A DNA stretch of 5,396 nt from Aquamicrobium sp. (lineage in GTDB: Bacteria > Pseudomonadota > Alphaproteobacteria > Rhizobiales > Rhizobiaceae). The stretch spans positions 1 through 5,396 of the forward strand of contig JACZJD010000574.1 of assembly GCA_014860725.1 (NCBI GenBank), read 5' to 3'. Made by a program: the position numbers and the translations under genes. The notes beneath the pieces were generated by a model. It ran no database searches. It saw nothing but the letters and a program-made list of their open reading frames with translations, and had not been told where the DNA came from. Numbering within the stretch: the stretch's first letter is position 1; each line of letters starts with the position of its first letter. Shown in pieces: positions 1 to 4,825 of this stretch.

Positions 1-157
1 CCGGCGCGGTGGTGAAGTCGCCGGCCGCGCCGAACGGCTCGCGCGTCGTGTAGTAGCCGGCCTCGGGATCGAACAGGCAGGCGGCCATGTAGTCGGCGAC
101 GGAGATGGGCCCCGCGGCCGCGATCAGCCGCTTCAGCCGCTCCTTCAGCGCCGTCAT
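1..157 (-). CDS. MidA/NDUFAF7-family SAM-dependent methyltransferase (N-terminal part, cut by window edge)
   Basis: The 52 visible codons read [20 protein letters not shown] and continue with [20 protein letters not shown] and GDFTTAP. The pattern of PIS, a YM pair, GYY, then a glycine-rich GDFTT-P stretch is the typical opening of class I SAM-dependent methyltransferases of the MidA/NDUFAF7 group (DUF185). In mitochondria NDUFAF7 dimethylates an arginine of a complex I subunit, and bacterial members are presumed to act on a similar protein target. The SAM-binding and catalytic parts lie outside the window, so activity cannot be judged. The ATG start (157-155) overlaps the lgt stop codon as ATGA. 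No clear Shine-Dalgarno precedes it, which suggests translation coupled to lgt. The lgt-methyltransferase order is, from general knowledge, common in alphaproteobacteria. The family call rests on the N-terminus only. Confidence 0.87.
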   Translation of the reverse strand, partial: MTALKERLKRLIAAAGPISVADYMAACLFDPEAGYYTTREPFGAAGDFTTAP

Positions 158-1029
158 GCCGCGGCCGGCCGTGCGCGCAGCATCGCCCACAGGCCGATGA
201 GCACCATCGGCAGCGACAGCACCATACCCATGGTCAGCCAGCCGCCGGCGAGATAGCCGATATGGGCGTCGGGCTCGCGGAAGAATTCGACGAAGATGCG
301 CGCCGCGCCGTAGCCGGCGACCATGGCGCCGGCAACGAAGCCTGGCCGCTTCAGCTTGAGCGCCGAGTGGGTGAGGATGCGCAGGACCACGAACAGAACC
401 AATCCTTCGAGCAACGCCTCGTAGAGCTGGCTCGGATGCCGCGGCTCCGGCCCGCCGTTCGGGAACACGAAGGCCCACGGCACGTCGGTCGGGCGGCCCC
501 AGAGCTCGGAATTGACGAAGTTGGTGAGGCGCACCAGCCCGAATCCCACCGGCACGCCGGCGGCGATGACGTCGAACAGGCTCCAGGCGCTGAAGCCGCG
601 CCGGCGCGCGAACAGGATCATGGCGAGGGTGACGCCCGCGAGCCCGCCGTGGAACGACATGCCGCCCTGCCACACCGCGAGGATGTCGCCCGGGTTCTGC
701 GCGTAGCGGGCGAGATCGTAGAACAGGATGTAGCCCAGCCGGCCGCCGAGTACGACGCCGGCCGCGGCCCAGATCAGGAAATCGTCGATGTCGACCGGCG
801 AGATCGGGGCCTTCTCCCCGGCCCACAGCCTGCCGTTGCCGACGAGCCGCCGCGCATACCACCAGGCGAACAGGATGCCGACGACATAGCCCAGCCCGTA
901 CCAGTGCACCGCCAGCGGGCCGATGCGCACGATCACCGGGTCGATCTCGGGAAAGGGGAGCGCGGCAAGCGGCAGGAGGATGAGGTCGCTCAAGACGGAG
1001 GTTCCGGGGCCGGTTTCGTCAGCCGCCAT
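154..1029 (-). CDS. lgt: Prolipoprotein diacylglyceryl transferase Lgt
   Basis: Lgt moves the diacylglyceryl group of phosphatidylglycerol onto the lipobox cysteine of prolipoproteins in the inner membrane, the first step of lipoprotein maturation. The 291-residue reading has about seven hydrophobic segments. Compared with E. coli Lgt from memory, the key residues are present: Y44 in HWYGLGY (Y26), H127 in MSFHGG (H103), R167, N170, N173, E175 and G178 in [13 protein letters not shown] (R143, N146, N149, E151, G154), and R244/E248 in [10 protein letters not shown] (R239, E243). [11 protein letters not shown] and PRHPSQLYE are also diagnostic. The signature glycine before R167 (E. coli G142) is valine here. 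The long loop before PRHPSQLYE in the E. coli protein is absent. The start is uncertain: ATG 1029 is given, ATG 1047 and TTG 993 are alternatives, and TTG 993 would give 279 residues, near the usual family length. None has a strong ribosome binding site. The frame stays open to 1509 only because it lies opposite the UbiK-family gene. Confidence 0.97.
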   Translation of the reverse strand: MAADETGPGTSVLSDLILLPLAALPFPEIDPVIVRIGPLAVHWYGLGYVVGILFAWWYARRLVGNGRLWAGEKAPISPVDIDDFLIWAAAGVVLGGRLGYILFYDLARYAQNPGDILAVWQGGMSFHGGLAGVTLAMILFARRRGFSAWSLFDVIAAGVPVGFGLVRLTNFVNSELWGRPTDVPWAFVFPNGGPEPRHPSQLYEALLEGLVLFVVLRILTHSALKLKRPGFVAGAMVAGYGAARIFVEFFREPDAHIGYLAGGWLTMGMVLSLPMVLIGLWAMLRARPAAA

Positions 1030-1176
1030 ATGGAGCGCAAGCCGCATCCCGGTCAAGGCGAGGGGCGGGCGAGGCCGCGCGGAGGCGTCGGGCGGGCGCA
1101 TGCGACGCCGCGCGCCTTGCAATCCTTTCCGCCGAGGACTACTTCCCTTGCATCGAGCCAGAGCGAGGCCGCCGCC
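1030..1176. promoter_or_regulatory. Divergent intergenic region between lgt and the UbiK-family gene
   Basis: This 147-bp GC-rich stretch separates two genes transcribed away from each other, so it should hold promoters for both. On the minus strand, TTGACC (1056-1051) and CATATG (1032-1027), 18 bp apart, resemble a weak sigma-70 type promoter for lgt. If real, transcription would start near 1020, inside the ATG-1029 reading, which would favour the TTG start at 993. On the plus strand, TTGCAA (1117-1122) followed 17 bp later by TACTTC (1140-1145) is a poor match. The sequence GAGCGAGG (1161-1168) is a plausible ribosome binding site for the downstream gene. No operator or hairpin stands out. 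The existence of promoters here is inferred from gene layout; the exact elements are guesses. Confidence 0.35.
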
Positions 1177-1488
1177 ATGACCACCGGACCCAACCGCATT
1201 CTCGACGAGTTCGCCAAGCTGATGACCGACGCCGCCGGCGCGGCGCAGGGCGTGCGCCGCGAGGTCGAGACCGCCTTCCGCGCCCAGGCCGAGCGCATCC
1301 TGAACTCGATGGACGTGGTCCAGCGCGAGGAGTTCGAGGCGGTGCGCGACATGGCGCTCAAGACCCGCGCCCAGAACGAGGAACTCGCCGCCCGCCTTGC
1401 CGCGCTCGAGGAAAAACTCGGCGTTTCCGCGGCCGACGCGGAGGCGAAGAAGCCGGCCGCCAGGCCCCGCGCGAAGAAAAGCGCCTGA
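1177..1488 (+). CDS. UbiK/BMFP-family accessory factor (small coiled-coil protein)
   Basis: This is a 103-residue soluble protein. Its core, [20 protein letters not shown] followed by a helical stretch with [18 protein letters not shown] (about residues 48-65) and a leucine/alanine/glutamate-rich coiled coil (about 66-82), matches the BMFP (formerly DUF526, YqiC) family. In enterobacteria the member UbiK is an accessory factor for aerobic ubiquinone synthesis, binding UbiJ and lipids, and members promote membrane fusion in vitro. The C-terminal tail from about residue 84 is alanine-, lysine- and arginine-rich, as is common in the family, and probably disordered. The ATG is preceded by GAGCGAGG nine bases upstream. 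The same frame is open much further upstream, opposite lgt, but that extension has no family resemblance. The family call is good; a ubiquinone role in this organism is inferred from the family only. Confidence 0.88.
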   Translation: MTTGPNRILDEFAKLMTDAAGAAQGVRREVETAFRAQAERILNSMDVVQREEFEAVRDMALKTRAQNEELAARLAALEEKLGVSAADAEAKKPAARPRAKKSA

Positions 1489-1537
1489 CAGGAACATCGT
1501 TGTCCACATTGCGGCGCAGCGAAAAAGTGCTTGCGCG

Positions 1538-1630
1538 AGAGTCGCTTAGATGCGGCGCGCGATTTCGTGCCGACTGTCTATCCACACCCAAACAGTTGTG
1601 TCCCAAAAAAGGGGCTGTTCAGGCGACTCT
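1538..1630 (+). other. Possible branched RNA structure (three-stem fold)
   Basis: Complementary arms close a potential multibranch RNA. The outer stem is AGAGTCGCTT (1538-1547) with AGGCGACTCT (1621-1630), ten pairs including one G-T wobble. Inside lies a seven-pair hairpin CGGCGCG (1553-1559) with CGTGCCG (1566-1572), one wobble, six-base loop. A second hairpin is AACAG (1591-1595) with CTGTT (1615-1619), continuing after a six-base bulge as CCC (1602-1604) with GGG (1611-1613 or 1612-1614) around a loop that includes six A. The second hairpin ends one base before the outer stem resumes, so the two could stack. Pairings were found by eye; no energy calculation was possible, and GC-rich DNA produces chance stems. 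It matches no RNA family I recognise. It could be a small RNA, a leader element or chance. If transcribed, either strand would fold similarly. Confidence 0.25.
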
Positions 1631-1655
1631 GCTGCAATAGACTGAATTTGCTGCA
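1630..1655. repeat. TGCTGCA direct repeat pair, possible regulator site
   Basis: TGCTGCA occurs at 1630-1636 and again at 1649-1655, 19 bp apart start to start. Each copy is symmetrical around its central base (TGC-T-GCA). Two short symmetrical sites about two helical turns apart, upstream of a gene and in locally AT-richer DNA, are what a dimeric DNA-binding protein might use. The motif is short, so chance is a real alternative, and I know of no regulator with this site. Confidence 0.2.
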
Positions 1656-1810
1656 TGATTCGAAGCGTGATTTGACGCTCGCATGCGCCGGGCGGCGGGG
1701 GCCGGCCGGGCAGAGGTTGCGTCGCCCGCCATCCCGTCTTCCACGAGTGCCGGTTTCCGTAACGCGTGCCCCGAACCGCGGCGTACGCGAACGCCTATTC
1801 ATGACCTGAC

Positions 1811-1824
1811 AGGAAGAGACTTCC
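1811..1824 (+). promoter_or_regulatory. Ribosome binding site of the YbjN gene inside an inverted repeat
   Basis: The Shine-Dalgarno sequence AGGAAG (1811-1816) sits eight bases before the ATG at 1827 and fixes that start over an upstream in-frame ATG at 1683. GGAAG (1812-1816) is perfectly complementary to CTTCC (1820-1824) across the three-base loop AGA. The resulting five-pair RNA hairpin would cover the ribosome binding site and end just before the start codon. It could lower translation or act as a switch; alternatively it is a DNA palindrome or chance. The ribosome binding site itself is well supported; its occlusion is inferred. Confidence 0.5.
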
Positions 1825-1826
1825 TC

Positions 1827-2327
1827 ATGAACCTGCTGGAACTCGACATCGCCCGCGACCTCCATCCGGTGGACGTCATCGAGCATGTCGCCACCGCCAA
1901 CGACTGGTCCTTCGAGCGCACCGGCGAGGACGAGATCGCCATTTCGGTGGCCGGCAACTGGGCGAACTATCACGTCTCCTTCTCGTGGATGGAGGATTTC
2001 GAGGCGCTGCATCTGGCCTGCGCCTTCGACCTCAAGGTGCCGGAGGCGCGCACGCTGGAGGTGATGCGGCTCCTGTCGCTCATCAACGAGCAGATGCTGA
2101 TCGGCCATTTCGACCTGTGGGAGCAGGAAGGCGCGATCATGTTCCGGCAGGCGCTGCTGCTTGCCGGCGGCGCGGAGCCGACCAGCCAGCAGGTCGAGGT
2201 GCTGCTGTCCTCGGCGCTCGAGGCCTGCGAATGCTACTTCCAGGCGTTCCAGTTCGTCGTCTGGTCGGGCACCAACGCCCGCGAGGCGCTGGCCAACGTG
2301 CTGTTCGACACGCAGGGTAGCTGCTGA
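1827..2327 (+). CDS. YbjN domain-containing protein
   Basis: This 166-residue protein, acidic and soluble with no signal peptide, matches the YbjN family, whose fold resembles type III secretion chaperones and whose biochemical role is not established. Recognisable parts are an N-terminal helix ([20 protein letters not shown]), the beta-strand region with [20 protein letters not shown] (about 35-54), a conserved middle with [13 protein letters not shown] (61-73), [20 protein letters not shown] (82-101) and a C-terminal helix with [14 protein letters not shown] (133-146) and [12 protein letters not shown]. The E. coli relative has been linked to motility, stress and fimbrial phenotypes; nothing here shows that this applies. 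The ATG at 1827 is chosen for its strong ribosome binding site and because the family match begins there. The next gene starts ten bases after the stop, so the two are probably co-transcribed. Confidence 0.92.
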   Translation: MNLLELDIARDLHPVDVIEHVATANDWSFERTGEDEIAISVAGNWANYHVSFSWMEDFEALHLACAFDLKVPEARTLEVMRLLSLINEQMLIGHFDLWEQEGAIMFRQALLLAGGAEPTSQQVEVLLSSALEACECYFQAFQFVVWSGTNAREALANVLFDTQGSC

Positions 2328-2337
2328 GGTTCCTTCC

Positions 2338-2700
2338 ATGAGTCATCCGGAGGCGGGCGTGAGGCCCGAGATCAGCTATGCCGATTTCGAGCGGGTCGAC
2401 ATCCGCGTCGGCACCATCGTTGCGGCCGAGCCCTATCCGGAGGCGCGCAAGCCGGCGATCAAGCTCAGGATCGATTTCGGCCCCGGCATCGGCGAGAAGA
2501 AGTCCTCGGCGCAGATCACGAAGCACTACACGCCGGAATCACTCGTCGGCCGGCAGGTGATGGCGGTGGTCAACTTCCCGCCGCGCCAGATCGGCAAGTT
2601 CCTGTCGGAAGTGCTGACGCTGGGCTTCCCCGACGAGGACGGCGAGGTGGTGCTGGCGACCGTGGACAAGACGGTCCCGGACGGCGGCAAGCTGTTCTGA
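2338..2700 (+). CDS. csaA: CsaA-like tRNA-binding domain protein
   Basis: This 120-residue protein is close to the usual 110-residue length of CsaA, with a short N-terminal extension. It consists almost entirely of the EMAPII/Trbp111-type OB fold. Diagnostic stretches are [20 protein letters not shown] (14-33), [15 protein letters not shown] (34-48), [19 protein letters not shown] (56-74), [20 protein letters not shown] (76-95), then DEDGEVVL and a VPDGGKLF end. Family members are homodimers. Bacillus subtilis CsaA was described as a secretion-related chaperone, and structurally related domains bind tRNA; the physiological role is still unclear. The ATG is preceded by GAGG (2326-2329), which overlaps the YbjN stop codon. 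That arrangement and the ten-base gap favour translation coupled to the upstream gene. No active-site change is visible, since the family has no catalytic residues. Confidence 0.93.
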   Translation: MSHPEAGVRPEISYADFERVDIRVGTIVAAEPYPEARKPAIKLRIDFGPGIGEKKSSAQITKHYTPESLVGRQVMAVVNFPPRQIGKFLSEVLTLGFPDEDGEVVLATVDKTVPDGGKLF

Positions 2701-2707
2701 TCCAGTT

Positions 2708-2724
2708 TCTCCGCCTGCCGGAGA
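2708..2724 (+). promoter_or_regulatory. Hairpin covering the ribosome binding site of the ATPase gene
   Basis: In the 30-base gap after the csaA-like gene, TCTCCG (2708-2713) is perfectly complementary to CGGAGA (2719-2724) across the five-base loop CCTGC. An outer T2707-G2725 wobble pair is possible. The 3' arm contains the Shine-Dalgarno GGAGAG (2720-2725), five bases before the ATG at 2731. The 5' arm therefore acts as an anti-Shine-Dalgarno. Such a stem would repress translation until opened by upstream ribosomes, temperature, a protein or another RNA. The complementarity is seen directly; regulation is inference. It is not a terminator, as no T-run follows. Confidence 0.45.
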
Positions 2725-2730
2725 GTATCC

Positions 2731-3342
2731 ATGTCCGACGAAGACACGTATCTGCCGGGAAACCCGGCGCTGGCGGCCAGCGGTCTCGCCGTGGTCCTCA
2801 CCGGCTGTTCCGGCGGCGGGAAGTCGACGCTTCTCGCGGCGCTGGCGGCGCGGGGCTATGCGGTGCGGCCCGAGGCCGGCCGCCAGATCGTGCGCGAGCA
2901 GATGCACATCGGCGGCGATGCGCTGCCCTGGGCCGATGCCGGGGCGTTCGTCGCGCTCGCCGCCGCGCGGACAATGCATCTCTTCAACGATACCGTCCCG
3001 TCGGCGCGGCCGGTGTTCTTCGACCGGTCGCTGGTCGATCTCACCTCCTTCCTCGACATGAAGGGCATCGCGGTTCCCGCTCCTCTGCGCCGCGCGATCG
3101 ACCTCTACCGCTATGCGCCCGGTGTGTTCGTGGTGCCGCCGTGGCCGGAAATCTATGTCCGCGACGACGAGCGCCCGAAGCCGTTCGAGGAGGCCTGCCG
3201 CGAGTACGAGGCGCTGGTCGCGGGCTATCGCGCGGCCGGCTACCGGCTGATCGAGGTGCCGAAGGCGGAGGTGGCCGCGCGCGCCGATTTCATCGTCAAG
3301 CGCCTCGGGGAGGTCGCCTCGCCTATGCCGGGATGCGGATGA
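2731..3342 (+). CDS. P-loop ATPase / nucleotide-kinase-like protein (AAA_28-type)
   Basis: This is a 203-residue soluble protein. A Walker A motif, GCSGGGKS (25-32), follows a hydrophobic strand (GLAVVLTG). VRPEAGRQIVREQ (46-57) and the Walker B-like strand VFFDRSLVDL (95-104) follow, then a lid-like basic and acidic segment RDDERPKPFEEACREYE (144-160) and a C-terminal strand YRLIEVPKAEVAARADFI (171-188). This order is typical of the small NadR/Ttd14-like AAA_28 family, whose fold resembles nucleoside and nucleotide kinases. Substrate and role are unknown. The ATG is fixed by GGAGAG five bases upstream. The last seven codons overlap the end of the convergent histidine kinase gene (3323-3342). 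Co-transcription with the csaA-like gene is likely but not shown. I could not tell whether it hydrolyses ATP as a regulator or phosphorylates a small molecule. Confidence 0.9.
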   Translation: MSDEDTYLPGNPALAASGLAVVLTGCSGGGKSTLLAALAARGYAVRPEAGRQIVREQMHIGGDALPWADAGAFVALAAARTMHLFNDTVPSARPVFFDRSLVDLTSFLDMKGIAVPAPLRRAIDLYRYAPGVFVVPPWPEIYVRDDERPKPFEEACREYEALVAGYRAAGYRLIEVPKAEVAARADFIVKRLGEVASPMPGCG

Positions 3343-4741
3343 CGGCGCGCAGGCCGCCGAGCGGGCTGTCCTCCAGCGAGATGTCGCCGCCATGGCTGCG
3401 GGCGATGTCGCGGGCGATGGACAGGCCGAGGCCGGTGCCGCCCGCATCCTGATTGCGCGCGTCGTCCAGCCGCACGAACGGCTTGAACACCTCCTCGCGC
3501 TTGTCGGCCGGGATGCCGGGGCCGTCGTCGTCGACCACGATCAGCAGCGTGCCGCTGGTATGCGTCGCCGTGACCTCGACCTTCCTCGCGTAGCGCAGGG
3601 CGTTGCCGATGACGTTGGTGAGAAGGCGCGAGAAGGCGTTGGGGCGCACATGCACCTCGGGGCTGCCCGACAGCGAGGCCGTCAGCGTGCGCTTGCGCAT
3701 GCGCGCTTCCTCGCCCTGCTTCTCGAAGAAGGCGGCGAGGTCGAAGCTGGCCGGTGTCTCGCCCGTCTCGCCGCGGGCGAAGGCGAGGTAGCCCTCCAGC
3801 ATCGTCTGCATGTCGTCGATGTCCTGGTTCAGGGCCTCGTAATCGGCCTTGGAGCCGCTGAGCGCGAGCTGGAGCTTGAAGCGGGTGAGGATGGTGCGCA
3901 GGTCGTGGCTGACCCCGCTCAGCATCGCCGTGCGCTGCTCGATCTGGCGCTCGATGCGCTCGCGCATCTGGATGAAGGCGACGCCGGCGCGCCGCACCTC
4001 GTCGGCGCCGCGCGGGCGGAAGTCGCTCGGCATCGGCCGGCCCTTGCCGAAGCTCTCGGCGGCTTCCGCCAGATGCAGGATCGGCCTGATCTGGTTGCGC
4101 AGGAACGCGACCGCGATGGCGATGAGCACGAGCGAGGTGCCGACCATCCACAACAGGAAGATGTGGGTGTTGGAGGCGTAGGTGTGGCTGCGCCGCGCGA
4201 AGACGCGCAGCACGTTGTTCTCGAGGCGGATGCGGATCTCGACGATGGCGGAATCGCCGACCGTGTCGAGCCAGAACGGGCGGTTGATCTGGCGCGTGAT
4301 CTGCTCGGAGAGCGAATGGTCCAAGATGGAGAAGAACGGCTTCGAGCCGGGCGCGGGCAGGGGATCGGGCGGCAGGAGGTCGATCTTGAGCTGCAGGCGC
4401 TCCTGCGCGATGCGGATGACCTCGGCGATGTCGGTCTCGGCCGGCCAGGTCTCGATCATGTCGATGACGGCGGCGATGTCGCGCGTGACGGCGGTCGAAA
4501 GCCGCTCCGTCACCGTCTGCCAGTGGCGTTCCATGAACACGAAGGCGATGACCGACTGCAGCAGGATCATCGGCGCGATGACGATGATGAGCGAGCGCGC
4601 GTAGAGCCGCTTCGGCATCCAGCGCCCGACCTGCCGCCAGAACCGGCGCACGCCGCGCGCCGCACTCGCCGGCGGCCGGGGAAAGCCGGCGCTGGCCGCA
4701 TGCGCATCGTCGCGGCGCAGAGGAATGTCGGAACTCGCCAT
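3323..4741 (-). CDS. EnvZ-like membrane sensor histidine kinase
   Basis: This 472-residue inner-membrane kinase has a cytoplasmic N-terminus of about 48 residues, TM1 about 49-70, a periplasmic sensor domain about 71-193 and TM2 about 194-214. A HAMP linker (about 213-268) leads to a HisKA domain with phospho-accepting H279 in SGVSHDLRTILTRFK. The HATPase domain has the N box NVIGNALRYA (N380), G1 DDDGPGIP (404-411), F box EVFKPFVR (418-424) and G2 GGTGLGLSIA (434-443). All catalytic motifs are intact. The usual proline two residues after the arginine of the EnvZ H-box (HDLRTPLTR) is isoleucine here. The ATG is supported by AAAGGA five bases upstream, read on the minus strand. The gene lies 84 bp after the response regulator on the same strand, so it almost surely phosphorylates that protein. 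The sensed signal is unknown. Its 3' end overlaps the ATPase gene by 20 bp. Confidence 0.96.
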   Translation of the reverse strand: MASSDIPLRRDDAHAASAGFPRPPASAARGVRRFWRQVGRWMPKRLYARSLIIVIAPMILLQSVIAFVFMERHWQTVTERLSTAVTRDIAAVIDMIETWPAETDIAEVIRIAQERLQLKIDLLPPDPLPAPGSKPFFSILDHSLSEQITRQINRPFWLDTVGDSAIVEIRIRLENNVLRVFARRSHTYASNTHIFLLWMVGTSLVLIAIAVAFLRNQIRPILHLAEAAESFGKGRPMPSDFRPRGADEVRRAGVAFIQMRERIERQIEQRTAMLSGVSHDLRTILTRFKLQLALSGSKADYEALNQDIDDMQTMLEGYLAFARGETGETPASFDLAAFFEKQGEEARMRKRTLTASLSGSPEVHVRPNAFSRLLTNVIGNALRYARKVEVTATHTSGTLLIVVDDDGPGIPADKREEVFKPFVRLDDARNQDAGGTGLGLSIARDIARSHGGDISLEDSPLGGLRAVIRIPA

Positions 4742-4825
4742 ATGTCCTTTCCCGCCCGTCGGCTGCGCTCCGCAAGGCGCCCGCGGCTTCGGCCAGGAGC
4801 GCGGCGGCCGGGGCGTGGCGGAAGT
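4742..4825 (-). other. Gap between regulator and kinase genes, with long-loop inverted repeat
   Basis: This 84-bp GC-rich gap holds the kinase ribosome binding site (AAAGGA on the minus strand, 4750-4745). GCGCTCC (4765-4771) and GGAGCGC (4796-4802) form a perfect seven-base inverted repeat with 24 bases between. There is no T-run, so it is not a standard terminator. It could be an RNA processing or stability element that sets the kinase-to-regulator ratio, or chance in GC-rich DNA. No internal promoter is recognised. Confidence 0.3.

Larger units (their letters stand above)
1489..1826. other. 338-bp gene-free region with structured, GANTC-bearing leader of the YbjN gene
   Basis: No convincing gene lies here: small open frames on both strands have no protein-like composition or ribosome binding site. 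The middle (about 1573-1680) is clearly less GC-rich than its surroundings, as expected of a promoter or non-coding RNA. It holds three GANTC motifs (1539-1543, 1625-1629, 1657-1661), the target of the alphaproteobacterial methyltransferase CcrM. It also holds inverted repeats able to form a branched RNA (1538-1630), a TGCTGCA direct repeat (1630-1655) and a small hairpin AGCGT/ACGCT (1664-1668 with 1675-1679). From 1681 to 1810 it is very GC-rich with nothing I recognise. No good paired -35/-10 elements and no hairpin followed by a T-run were found, so neither the YbjN promoter nor a terminator for the UbiK-family gene can be placed. Confidence 0.6.

Noticed and set aside
262..1488. Long plus-strand open frame of 408 codons opposite lgt
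   Set aside because: It is the UbiK-family frame extended upstream. The extension is rich in R, E, D, H and A with no hydrophobic core pattern, and lies opposite a clearly real membrane enzyme gene. High GC removes stops; only 1177-1488 is a gene.
1489..1560. Intrinsic terminator after the UbiK-family gene
   Set aside because: No GC-rich hairpin followed by a T-run is present; the only local stem (AAGTG/CGCTT) is short and lacks a T-run.
1640..1700. Possible tRNA, because TTCGA (1659-1663) resembles a T-loop
   Set aside because: No matching T-stem, acceptor stem, anticodon arm or CCA end can be built around it.
1672..1700. TTGACG as a -35 element for the YbjN gene
   Set aside because: The bases 16-18 bp downstream are all G and C, so there is no -10 element. 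TTGACG is also half of a small hairpin (1664-1679).
1531..1809. 92-codon plus-strand frame in the gene-free region
   Set aside because: No Shine-Dalgarno and no recognisable protein features; cysteine, arginine and proline are scattered as in non-coding DNA. The region looks better explained as RNA or regulatory DNA.
1578..2339. 253-codon minus-strand frame opposite the YbjN gene
   Set aside because: It is a GC-rich antisense frame without ribosome binding site or domain.
2539..3447. 302-codon minus-strand frame opposite the csaA-like and ATPase genes
   Set aside because: The composition is arginine-, alanine- and histidine-rich with no recognisable family, and the plus-strand genes have ribosome binding sites and conserved motifs.
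3240..4775. 511-codon minus-strand frame overlapping the histidine kinase gene
   Set aside because: It is longer than the kinase frame but made of R, A, H, P and G repeats with no domain. The kinase frame carries every expected motif.
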